DNA of 64,000 nt, taken from the NCBI GenBank assembly GCA_029204225.1, contig CM055095.1, forward strand, positions 10,947,506 to 11,011,505, written 5' to 3'. Of the stretch, positions 44,501 through 54,915 are shown piece after piece (within the stretch, counting starts at the first letter, position 1; the number at the start of each line of letters is the position of its first letter). Position numbers and translations under genes: made by a program. The notes beneath the pieces are model-generated. The model saw only the letters and a list, made by a program, of their open reading frames with translations, made no database searches and was not told where the DNA came from. The stretch is from Diphasiastrum complanatum (Eukaryota > Streptophyta > Lycopodiopsida > Lycopodiales > Lycopodiaceae).

Positions 44501-46496
44501 CAATTAGCAAAATCCATAGAAAGCATGAGAGATGAAAAAGGAAAGAAGAAGAGCAAGGACATTCATGAACCTATTTCTAAACATAACCAATCTGCTTTAT
44601 TGAAATGAGAAAATGAAGATCAGGAGCAACTCGAGTTGGTCTCTTTTTATAGTAGAGAGGAGGACCCTGGCCTCTGAATCCTATTGGCCCATTCTTGACT
44701 CTCTTTTTATTCAAATTGTGTGAGAACCATCAAAATTGGAAGGAGACCCAACTTTATTCACTAACTTGACATTTAGGCCCTGCGACATTAAAAGTCCCGC
44801 AAAAAGACGTAAAGTCCTTTTATTGACTTTTGACTAATGAATCAAATAACTATGTGATCATCGTGTTGGACTTACACACGCAGGGTGCCAAATCTCTCTC
44901 ACTTATTAACTAGGGTTAGGGTTGCCTTGAGATCCGCAAAGCCTCCAACAGTAGTGGGTTTCTTTCCTTGCCTAGCCTGAATACAAGATATAGTGAATCT
45001 AGCATCATAGAGACGGAGTTACTTGTGACGCGTAGGTTCTTTCCCATGAGAGCGATAGTTATAGTTCAGATTTCAGCATGAATGGAAGATCCAAACTCCA
45101 ACTCTACATCCATTAACCCTATTATTTACAAATACGATCCATTAACTCTGTGATCCACAACAAAGATAGCCTATTCTTCCTCTCTCTCTCTTTCTCTCTC
45201 ATAAGAATTATAATAACATGCAATCCCAATAACAATCAGATCCAACAATAGGCAAAAATCCAAAGAAAGCATGAGAGATGGAAAAGAAAGCAGAAGAGCA
45301 AGGACATTCATCAACCCATTTCTGAAGAGAATCAATCTGCTTTATTGAAATGAGAAAATGAACATCAAGAGCAACTTGAGCTGGTCCCTTCTCATAGTAG
45401 AGAGTAGGACCTTGGTCTCTGAATCCTATTGGTCCATTCTTGTCTCTCTTTTTATTCAAATTCTAAAAAATTTTGGAAACCATCAAAATTGGAGGGAAAC
45501 CCAACTTTATTCACTAACTTGACATTTAGGCCCTACGACATCAAAACTCCCGCAAAAAGGCACAAAGTCCTTTTATTGACTTTTAACTAATAAATCGAAT
45601 AACTATGTGATCATAGGGTTGGACTTACACAGGCAGGGTGCCAAATCCCTCTCACTTATTAACTAGGGTTAGGGTTGCCTTGAGATCTGTAAACCCTGCA
45701 ACAGTAGTGGGTTTCTTTCCTTGCCTAACCTGAATCCAAGATCTAGTCAATCGAGCATCATAGAGACGGAGTTAGTTGTCACGTGTAGGTTTGTTTCCAT
45801 GAGAGCGATAGTTTTAGATCATATTTCAGCATGAATGGAAGATCCAATCTCTAACCCTACATCCATTAACCCAATTTTTTAACACTACGATCCACAACAA
45901 ATATAGCTTACACTTCTTCAGTGATAAAAAGTATAATAACATGCAATCCCAACTACAATCAGATCCAACAATTAGCAAAAATTCAAAGAAAGCATGAGAG
46001 ATGGAAAAGAAAAGAAGAAGAGCAAGGACATTCATCAATCCATTTCTGATAGAATCAATTTTCTTTATTGAAACGAGGAAATGAATATCACCAGCAACTC
46101 GAGTTGGTTCCTTCTTATAGTAGCGAGGAAGATCCTGGCCTCTCAATCCTATTGGTCTATTTTTGCCTCTCTTTTGATTCAAATTTTAGAAAAGTATGGG
46201 AACCATCAAAATTGGAGGAAAATCCAACTTTACTCACTAACTTGACATTTAGGCCCTGCGACATTAAAAGTCTCGCAAAAGACCTAAAGTCCTTTTAACT
46301 CCATTCTTGCTTATCTTTTTATTTCAAATTTGAAAATTTTGCCTCAACTTTATTCATTAACTTGACATCTAGGCCCTGCGACATTAAAAGTCCCGCAAAA
46401 AGACCTAAAGTCCTTTTATTGACTTTTGACTAATCAATCAAATAACTATGTGATCATCGGGTTGGACTTACATACGCATGGTGCCAAATCCCTCTC
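32520..46496 (-). repeat. Tandem array of about 20 gypsy LTR-length units
   Basis: Head-to-tail units of about 740-755 bp, each a version of the element 3 LTR (54916-55668). On the plus strand each starts GTAGTGGGTTTCTTTCC and ends GATCCGCAAACCCTCCAACA. Starts are seen at 33367, 34121, 34861, 36053, 36793, 38708, 39633, 40003, 41105, 42090, 42842, 43523, 44951 and 45704, with damaged starts near 32622, 37968 and 44231. Units at 35498 and 37422 share one internal deletion. ORFs on both strands recur unit by unit and are not genes. No gag or pol lies between units. Confidence 0.9.
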
Positions 46497-48635
46497 ACTT
46501 AACGCTTTGAGATTCACATAGATCCTCAATTTCTCATTTATCTTAGGAACAATGACAATCGGTGAAATCCATTCAATGTGCTTGATCTCATAAATGAAAT
46601 CGGCGTCAAGCAATCTCTAAAGTTTTTTCTTTATCAGGTCTGCCACATTAGGATTACAGCGATAGAACTTTGTAACCTTTGGAACTGCATCAGGTACAAA
46701 AGGTATGGTATGTTCAATCACTGATGTCGGAATACCCTTCAGATCTTGATAAGTCCATGCAAAGCAATCTTGATGCTTAATAAGTAACATGCGTAGAGCT
46801 TGATATTGTTTAGGAGTAAGTTGTGATCCAACTTGTACAATTTGATCCGGTTCTCTTGGTTGGGCATTCAAGGCATGTGTCCTAGCTGGGCCATCATAAA
46901 TCTCTTTAGAGGCCGGCATGTGTTCTTCAGGTTCACGATGTTCTTTAGGTAATATGATAACCACATCATCCAATGTATCACGTTTAAAACGCTAGAGCAT
47001 ATCATGTTGGACTACATCTGCTGGTTCATTTTTTAAAGGACTTGTCTTGGATCTTCGCTTAGCCTTCTTAGCAGGATTTGATCATGGCGGTGATGACTTC
47101 GGATAAGATAAATATTTCTTCAAAGATGAAGACTTCCTAGACGATAATGCCTTACTAGAATTCTGACTTGAAGAATCATCATCGACTTTTCCTTTGCCTT
47201 TATCCAATAAGGGTGGCACTTTCTTTGAATCAATCTTTTGATGGAGATTTTCTCATTTCAGGACCATATTATAATGTTGCTTAGTTTGTTTCTTCATCAT
47301 AGATCCTATAATCCTATCTTCCTTCAATATAACTGTTTGGGCGGCTTTATTGTTGGTTCATCATGAACATTATGCACTCCAAATCTGGTCGGACCCATAT
47401 GATTTAGAATCTGCTATTTCGTAAGTTCAGCATTGCCATCATAAGTCAAGGCATGACTCATAGGAATGAGTTCATCCTCAATCAGATCTGGTATAGGTTC
47501 TGTTGATATCTAGGCTACATTCAGCACATTTAGTGGAAACGTGATTGGTATATCCAAAGTTTGATCTAACAAAGAAATCTCGCTCAAATCTGATTGATTA
47601 TCTTGTTGACACATGTATCCTGCTGTACAGTCAATTGTTGCAAGACCTTCATTCCAATTGACAGTATCCGTTTGAGAATCGTAATGAACTCTCAATTTTT
47701 TCACTGGTTGATCACTAGTGTGATCCGTTGTGGACAAATCGTCATCCTCTTTATGAACCACTGGTTTGATAGTCCATGTTGTAGGATCAACTTTAACTAC
47801 ACATTCATGATTTTTGAAAGTGATTTTTCTGGTACCCCAGTTATGAATTACTTGCACAACTCGTAACCATGGACGTCCCAATAGATCTCGGTAGACATTT
47901 GGTGCTTCTGGTAAGTCTAGCACTACGAAAGTAATGACGAACTGTACTCCGGCAATTTTGACAGGTACATCTTCCACCATTCCTCGTGGACGAACTGCCT
48001 TTTGATCAGCTAGCTTAATAGCAAAAGTAGTAGGGTTAATCTTTGTAAGGCCCCATTTCGCACATAGCTTTGTAGAAATCAGGTTAACTCTTGAACCGCC
48101 ATCTATCACAACTTCTTCTTTAGAAAACTGTCTATGATGTATCGGTAGATTGACATTCTTTTGTTCACTTTTCCAAGCAGCTCCAACATGGAGTACTTCA
48201 TTAGATTCTTCAAATCCAGCACAAAAAAGTGGCTCCTAAGACTTCTTTTGCTTTTGGCACCAACTTCAAGAACTCTCCCAATGAGATATTGATCTTGCTA
48301 GACAAAATGTTCATGAGCAGTTATGTTTGCAGTGCTTCCGGTTCAATCATCTTGAAGGGTTCTTCATGATGATGTAACTGATCATTCACATCCGCACGTA
48401 AATTTCTTGGAGGCTGCAATGATGAAGACTGAACTTCAGTTGTTGCTTAAGTAGCTTCAAGCTCCTCTTCTTCTTGCAGATGTTTAATCCACTGCCGCAT
48501 ATTTTGATATCTTTGTTTTTCTATATTAAGATTTGGATAGACTCCGAATGTTGTTGGTATATCGTTTAATGGTATAGAATCAGCAGGTACTAGATCCATT
48601 ACTGGTTCTTTTTGCTTTTATGCTATGGTGACCAC
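46497..48635 (-). pseudogene. Gypsy fragment 2: gag C-terminus, protease and RT N-terminus
   Basis: Minus-strand pol piece inserted in the LTR-unit sequence. From the high end: NILSSKINISLGEFLKLVPK (about 48300), protease IDGGSRVNLIST and LLGRPWLRVVQVIHNWG (48109-47510), linker, then MLLIKHQDCFAWTYQDLKGI and FYRCNPNVADLIKKKL (46973-46617), the RT approach region. Its edges are abrupt: CTCACTT/AACGCTTTGAG at 46496 and GTGACCACC/TTCAAATTTT at 48635. Frameshifts occur between 47.5 and 47.0 kb. Confidence 0.85.
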
Positions 48636-48925
48636 CTTCAAATTTTAAAAAAATGTGGGAACCATCAAAATTGGAGGGAAACCCAACTTTATTCACTAAC
48701 TTGACATTTAGACCCTGCGACATTAAAAGTCCCACAAAAAGGCCTAAAGTCCTTTTATTGACTTTTAACTAATCAATCAAATAACGATGTGATCATCGGG
48801 ACTTTTGATTAATCAATCAAATAACTATGTGATCATCGGGTTGGACTTACACACGCAGGGTGCCAAATCCCTTTCACTTATTAATTAGGGAGCGAGTTGC
48901 CTTGGGATCCGCATACCCTCCAATA
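48636..48925 (-). repeat. Element 3 3' LTR, truncated
   Basis: Starts (minus) TATTGGAGGGTATGCGGATC at 48925 and follows the LTR consensus to 48636, where fragment 2 begins. A duplication of about 45 bp around TCAATCAAATAAC.ATGTGATC lies at 48770-48845. Confidence 0.75.
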
Positions 48926-48937
48926 GTATCCCCCACC
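48926..48937 (-). other. Polypurine tract of element 3
   Basis: Minus strand GGTGGGGGATAC immediately before the 3' LTR start. Confidence 0.7.
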
Positions 48938-49057
48938 AAAACTGGTGGCGGTCCCACGACACCTGCAATATGCAGTTATGGGTGACTTTTATTGGCTTTG
49001 TGCCGAGTCTTGATTAAATGGTGCTGCACCTTCTCCATAAAATTGAGACGTGCAGTT

Positions 49058-49803
49058 CTAAATTTCAAATTGTGTGGCAGAAAACAACGGTGGGCTTCGA
49101 CAATCCACAATAACTTTGATCGTAGAATAGTCTGAGGTAGTAGCATGTCTCGATATCACATGTCCAAGCACAACTCTGTAGGATATCCATATCTGACATT
49201 TTTCTGGATTTAGAGAAATCTGATATTTGCGACATCTTTCAAATACTTTCTCCAATCGATTCAGGTGGTCTGCATCTATACTATGGACTCCTAGGTCATC
49301 CAAGTAAATTTCAAAAAAAATTTGTAGATAATCTTTAAAAGCAAATTGCATTACTCTTTGGAATGAACTTGGTGCATTATAGACTCCAAACGGCATTACT
49401 TTGTAAGCATAGGTGTCCCATTCTGTTGCAAAAGCAATTTTGTGGTGATCGGCAGGTGCAATCTTAACCTGGTTGTAACCACTAAATCCATCCAAGAAAC
49501 TATAAGCCTTTGTTCTGTCAAGGCGATCCAAAATGCTTTCAGTAAAAGGTAACAGAAAGTGATCCTTCCGCGTCACTTTGTTCAACGCTTTGAGATTCAC
49601 ACAGATCCGCGATTTCTCATTTTCTTAGAAACAATGACAATCGGTGAAATCCATTCAGTGTGCTCAATCTCATAAATGAAATTGGCGTCAAGCAATCTTT
49701 GAAGTTCTCTCTTTATCAGGTCCACCACATTAGGATTACATCTATAGAACTTTGTAGCCTTTGGAACTGCATCAGGTACTAAAGGTATGCTACGTTTAAT
49801 CAC
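49058..49803 (-). pseudogene. Gypsy reverse transcriptase (element 3)
   Basis: Two overlapping frames form one RT. The first (49803-49597) has FYRCNPNVVDLIKRELQRLL and EWISPIVIVSKK. The second (49600-49058) has MNLKALNKVTRKDHFLLPF, FLDGFSGYNQVKIAPADHHK, VMPFGVYNAPSSFQRVM, and the catalytic YLDDLGVHS (Y-L-D-D), then SLNPEKCQ and LGHVIS. The RT copies element RNA into DNA in the cytoplasmic particle. The frame change at about 49600 and the loss of the RNase H-integrase region make it non-functional; the palm motif itself is intact. Confidence 0.88.
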
Positions 49804-49820
49804 AGATGTCGAAATACCCT

Positions 49821-50820
49821 TCAGATCTTGATAAGTCCATGCAAAGCAATCTTGTTACTTAATAAGTAACATGCGTAGTGCTTGATATTGTTCAGGAGTA
49901 AGTTGTGATCCAAATTGTACAATTTTTTCAGTTCTCCTGGTGCGGCAAGATTCATTGGTTGTGTCCTAGCCGGGCTATCGTAAACCTCTTTAGAGTGTGG
50001 CATGTGTTCTTGATGTTCATGATGTGCTTTAGGTAACATGATAACCACATCATCTAGTGTATAACGTTCAAAATGCTCGGGCATATCAAGTTGGACTACA
50101 TCTGTTTGTTCTTTTTCGAAAGGACTTGTCTTGGATCTTCGCTTAGCCTTCTTAACATGAATTGATCGTGGAGGTGATGACTTCGGAGAAGTAAATTTTT
50201 CTTCAAAGGTGAAGACCTCCTAGACGATGATGTCTTACTAAAATTCTGACCTGAACAATCATCCTCGACTTTTCCTTTGCCTTTATCCAATAAGGGTGGC
50301 ACTTTCTTTGAATCAATCTTTTGAGGGAGATTTTCCCATTTCAGGACCGTATTATAATGTTGCTTAGCTTGTTTTTTCGTCATCGATCCTGTGATCCTAT
50401 CTTCCTTCAATATAACTGCTTTGGGAGGTTTTATTGTTGGTTCTTCAGGAACATTACCCACTCCAAATTTGGTCAAAGCCATATGATTTAGAATCTGCTC
50501 ATCCGTAAGTTCAGCATTGCCATCATACGTCGAGGCATGACTCATAGGAATAAGTTTATCCTCAATCCTATGATCCTATCTTCCTTCAATATAACTACTT
50601 TGGGCGGCTTTATTGTTGGTTCATCATGAACATTATGCACTCCAAATCTGGTCGGACCCATATGATTTAGAATCTGCTCATCCGTAAGTTCGGCATTGCC
50701 ATCATAAGTCAAGGCATAACTCATAGGAATGAGTTCATCCTCAATCGGATCTGGTATTTGTTCTATTGATATCCAGGCTACATTCAACACATTTAGTAGA
50801 AACATGATTGGTGTATCCAA
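49821..50820 (-). pseudogene. Gypsy protease-RT linker region with internal duplication (element 3)
   Basis: Contains two versions of the same segment: 50820-50545 (TYDGNAELTDEQILNHMGPT, HDEPTIKPPKVVILKEDRI) and 50545-50096 (the same with MALTKFG and PEEPTIKPP), followed by QHYNTVLKWENLPQKID and a basic region, then PEHFERYTLDDVVIMLPKAH (50084). The first version resembles fragment 2, the second fragment 1, so the element looks like a recombinant of two subfamilies. Confidence 0.75.
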
Positions 50821-51674
50821 AGTTCAATCTAACAAGGAAATCTCGCTCAAATCTGATTGATTATCTTGTTGACACATGTATTCTACTCTACAGTCAATCG
50901 TTGCAAGAGGTATCCATTTGAGAATCGTAATGAACTCCCAATTTTTTTGTTGGTCAATCACAAGTGTGATCTGTTGTTGACGAATTGTCATCCTCTTTTT
51001 GAACCACTAGTTTGATAGTCCATGTTGTAGGATCAACTTTAACTGCACGTTCACGATTTTCAAAAGTGATTTTTCCGGTATGCCAGTTATGAATTACTTG
51101 CGCAACTCATAACCATGGACGTCCCAATAGAACTCGGTAGACATTTGGCGCTCTTGATAAGTCCATCAATACAAAAGTAATGACGAACTATACTCCCACA
51201 ATTCTGACAGGTATATCTTCCACCATTCCTCGTGGACGAACTCTCGTTTGATCAGCTAGCTTAATAGCAAAAATAGCAGGCTTAATCTTTGTAAGGCCGC
51301 ATTTTGCGCGTAGCTTTGTATAGATCAGGGTAACTCCTGAACCGCCATCTATCACGAGTGCTTCTTTAGGAAATTGTTTATGCTGTATCGGTAGAGTGAT
51401 ATTCTTTTGTTTACTTTCCCAAGCGGCTCCAACATGGAGTACCTCGTTAGATTCTTCAAATCCAGCACAAAAAAGGTGGCTCTTGATGGACTTTTGGTTC
51501 TTCTTGAGCTAACTTTTGTGCTAAGACTTCTTTTGCTTTTGGCACCAACTTCAAGAACTCTCCCAATGAGATATTGATCTTACTAGACAAAATGTTCATG
51601 AGCAGTTCTGTTGGCAGTGCTTCCGGTTCAATTATCTTGAAGGGTTCTTCATGATGATGTAACTGATCATTCAT
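50821..51674 (-). pseudogene. Gypsy gag C-terminus and protease (element 3)
   Basis: Starts with EPEALPTELLMNILSSKINI and EFLKLVPKAKEVLAQKL (51674-51456), then in shifting frames the protease (IDGGSGVTLI at about 51345, LLGRPW-type end at about 51120). In fragments 1 and 2 the active site reads D-G-G-S; the same variant is encoded here. Frameshifts and stops break the protease into pieces too short to be ORFs. Confidence 0.7.
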
Positions 51675-51902
51675 ATCCGTACGTAAATTTCTTGGAGGCT
51701 ACAATGATGAAGACTGAACTTCAATTGTTGCTTAAGCAGCTTCAAGCTCCTCTTCTTCTTGTAGATGTTTGATCCACTACCTCATATTCTGATATCTTCA
51801 TTTTTCTGTATTAAGATTTGGATAGACTCTGGATGTTGTTGGTATATCGTTCAATGGTATAGAATCAGCAGGTATTGGATCCACTACTGGTTCTTTTTGC
51901 TT

Positions 51903-52855
51903 CTATGCTATGGTGACCACCATCAAGGGTGCACTTGGTTTATTCGGAGCTACTGGTCTTTGCTTGATTGTTATCAAATTTACAGGCGCTATAGCTGATG
52001 GTGGCTTCGGTCTTGCTGGACAGTCTATATAGCAATGCCCATAACCACAGTCATGACAGAATAGTACAAATTTGTCTTTATTTGGACATTCTGCAACTAT
52101 GTGATTTTCTCCACATGAAAAGCATCCAAGTGGTGCTCTGGTCCAATTTTTTGGGGCTTGTTGTTGAGCGGCAGCATAAATGACATACTGTTTTGAAGAT
52201 CCACCTTCTTGATCATTACCATAGTTCCATTGCGCAACACTTCCATAAGGTTCTGGTTCCATCAAATTAGCGGACGGAACGGAGTGCTTTGGTGGGGCAG
52301 ATAAAGATAAACGTTCAGAGTATCCAAGAGCAGATTGTCATGGTCTTGCTGCTGGATTTCCTTATACTATGGTTCTCGATATCCCATCTGGGCATACCGT
52401 TGTTGAATTATCTGAGGGGTGAAGTTGCAAAAAGCAGTCTCATGATCAGGTGAATTACACAGATGGCAAACACTAAGTTCCATTTGTTTTTTCAATTGAG
52501 GACACTCGTTTAGTGTGTGATTCCCTGTACAAATAGAACACCAGACATTTTTCCTAGTAGGAAAAATCTTTGCAAACTTTTTAGGTTCCTTGTTTGCTTC
52601 CGAGTGGCAATTTTCCAATGCTTTGATCTTCTCATCAAATTGTGACTGCAACGTTTCCATCTGTTTTTGCTGGTTCTTCCCAAGTTTCTCGGACTCATTG
52701 AGCATCATTTCTTTAGTAGCGTTGGCATTCGTTGATGCAATAGTGGTGGATGTCGTAGTAGTCTGCCTTGTTGTATAAGACAACATACTGATATTCGGCT
52801 CATCATTTGAATCTTCATCCTCCTCCCGAATTGCATCATCCACCACATTTTGCAA
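51903..52855 (-). pseudogene. Gypsy zinc-knuckle region (element 3)
   Basis: 52855-52367 begins with an acidic, T-rich segment and a coiled-coil-like stretch (NESEKLGKNQQKQMETLQSQ), then CSICTGNHTLNEC and CHLCNSPDHETAFC. After a stop, 52265-51903 adds CFSCGENHIVAEC and CHDCGYGHCYIDC. This gives four tandem CCHC-type fingers (C-x2-C-x3-4-H-x4-C), more than the one or two typical of Gag nucleocapsid. Expected role: binding element RNA. Confidence 0.8.
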
Positions 52856-52917
52856 GAGTGCATACTCATTATGGCGTTTCAGCCACGTCTGATCTGTTTA
52901 GGTAGACCTAACAGAAA

Positions 52918-53362
52918 TCACATAATCATGGCATTCTCGTTACTTAGCTCAGGTTCGCATTCAGATCTGAGATGTTTCACCCATTCAATGTAATCTCGAA
53001 CCATTTCCCTCTTTCCCATTTTAATTTTTACATAAAAGTAGGAAAGGGTCTTCCGTAAACTTTCGCGGTTTGAACCATGTGATAAGGGCTCATTTAACAA
53101 CCTCCCAATCTATACGCTCAGTTTCGTCTTGATTACAGTACCAATCTTGTGCTGCGCCTGTTAAAACCATAGGAAATAGCTTAAGTTTATCTTGAGGATA
53201 AATCTCACCATAGACTTCACAGGATTCAGCATAGATCTGAAGAAATCTAATTGGATCTGTTAATCCATTATGTCTGGGTAGATCCAATCGGGGTGCTTCT
53301 CTAACAATGATTGGATTGACTTCTTGTGGAGCACCTCCAGGGGCAGCTCTAGGGGCAGCCAT
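52918..53362 (-). pseudogene. Gypsy Gag core (element 3)
   Basis: 53362-53090 begins MAAPRAAPGGAPQEVNPIIV and carries the retrotransposon gag signature (LPRHNGLTDPIRFLQIYAES, KLKLFPMVLTGAAQDWYCNQ). A frameshift at about 53090 leads to 53100-52918 (LSYFYVKIKMGKREMVRDYI). Colinear with plant gypsy Gag capsid domains. The ATG at 53360-53362 is the natural start after the leader. Confidence 0.85.
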
Positions 53363-54891
53363 CTTCTCAGATTCAAATCAAGCAGACAATGAGATGTAAT
53401 CAGATCTACTTGATTTATTTCTCTTTTAAAGAATCTGATTCTATATCATGAAAAAGATTTCAAAATTCGATCAACCGATACCTCTCAAAAATGATAAATT
53501 TATCAGAATCCAAATCAAAATATATTAGATTTGACCCAAATTTTGAGAGAGTTTTGATCTGAAAAAGTAGAAACTAAAAATAGGACTCGCGAAGGTTGGC
53601 TCGGCGAAGGTTCAATAGTGCTATTTGTGAAAAAAAACTCTCTAATAAACTTTTTTGACAATTTTTTGGAAAATAACCTTTGCCAACCTTTTAAATGAAA
53701 GATCTGACTCAGATAAAACTATGGAAAACCAGACGAAGGTTTCTGACACAAGAAAATACAGTTTTTGTACTTTGGTGCGGGTAAAAATCAAGATTTTTTG
53801 TGAACTAATTAAGGAGAATCTATGTCAAACTCAAAAATAGTATTTTACTATAAATAGAATGTTTTGAAAACTCGGCGAAGGTTCTGGCGAAGGATCAAGA
53901 GTAATACTGATAATTTTGCAAAAAGGTACATTTTTTGACAAAAATATTTCAATATGAAAAACTGATCCTCTGAAAATCTTTTTAATTTTGGTGTTATTCT
54001 TCATCGACCTGGCAATAGATAGATCTGAATCACACCTAAGCACAGTGCATTGGGCGAAGGTTATTTTTTTGTTTTTTTAGGGTTTTGGTTATTTTTTGAT
54101 GTTTTTTGACGATTTCTTTGATGTTTCTGGAAATCTGTTGGGAGTTAATCAAGATTTTTTGTAATTTAATCAAGAAGAATCTTCGTCGAACTCAAAAATG
54201 GTATTTTACTATAACTAGCATGTTCTGGAAACTTGGCGAAGGTTTATGGAGAAGGATCAAGAGTAAAACCGATAATTTTGCAAAAAAGTGTCTTTTTTGG
54301 CAAAAATATGGCAATATGACAACTGATAATCTGAAACCCTTTTTATTTTTGGTATTATTCTTCATCGACTTGGCAGTAGATAGATCTGAATCACACCTAA
54401 GCACAGTACATCGGGCGAAGGTTATTTTTTTATTTTTTTAGAGTTTCGACTATTTTTTTGTGTTTTTTGACGGTTTTTTTGATGTTTTTGAAAATCTACT
54501 AGGAGTTAATCTTTGCCCTTCAAACTCAAGGTTTTGTAAACAAAACCAAAGGTGTTTGTAGCTCGGCAAAGGTTTCCTGAAAGAGGATAAAAAGTTCTAA
54601 ACTCTGATGGCGCTTTTTGCCTCTTTTTGACCAAATCTGATAGATTTGACCGATTTTTGTTATTTTTTCTAATATCTCAGATTCAAATGGATCTTAAAAT
54701 TGGTGATTTGAATAGCTTTCCTTGTTAAACAATCAGATTAGATTTCAAACAAGCAAATCCACTCAAATCAAGCGAAATCAATCCCAAACTAACCCTAAAA
54801 TGCAGATCTAACACTATTCATGCCATGACAAGATGCCTAATGCAAGGTAACCATCCAACAATCATGCTGCAAACTGAAAAATTGGTGTAGA
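53363..54891 (-). other. Element 3 leader (5' untranslated region)
   Basis: About 1.5 kb between primer site and gag, AT-rich with repeated CTTCGCC/GGCGAAGGTT phrases. Non-coding: small frames on both strands recur with the tandem repeat and have no domain. Confidence 0.75.
53760..54540 (-). repeat. 361-bp tandem repeat in the gypsy leader
   Basis: CACAGTGCATTGGGCGAAGG at 54041 recurs as CACAGTACATCGGGCGAAGG at 54402, and the preceding text (TAGATAGATCTGAATCACACC, TTCATCGAC) repeats in register. A third partial copy starts at about 54495. The fragment 1 leader corresponds to the unit nearest gag. Confidence 0.85.
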
Positions 54892-54909
54892 TCCCCGGCA
54901 ACGGCGCCA
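54892..54909 (-). other. Primer binding site, tRNA-Asp type
   Basis: Minus strand TGGCGCCGTTGCCGGGGA, complementary to what I recall as the 3' end of plant tRNA-Asp. It lies 6 bases from the LTR end. Confidence 0.85.
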
Positions 54910-54915
54910 ATATTT

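Noticed and set aside
32520-46496. Recurring 60-118 codon ORFs on both strands (for example MNKKRDKNGPIGFRGQG on minus, MNIRSNSSWSLLIVERRTL on plus)
   Set aside because: They recur once per LTR unit, vary by frameshift, overlap on opposite strands and have no start context or domain. They are chance frames in a repeated LTR.
32520-46496. CRISPR-like array
   Set aside because: Units are about 750 bp with no short repeat/unique spacer pattern; plant nuclear context.
52510-52778. Short ORFs on both strands within the zinc-knuckle region
   Set aside because: Shadows of the minus-strand gypsy Gag frame.
53831-54404. Two related minus-strand ORFs (MLRCDSDLS...) in the gypsy leader
   Set aside because: They duplicate because the 361-bp leader unit is duplicated. 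No domain, and they lie upstream of gag.
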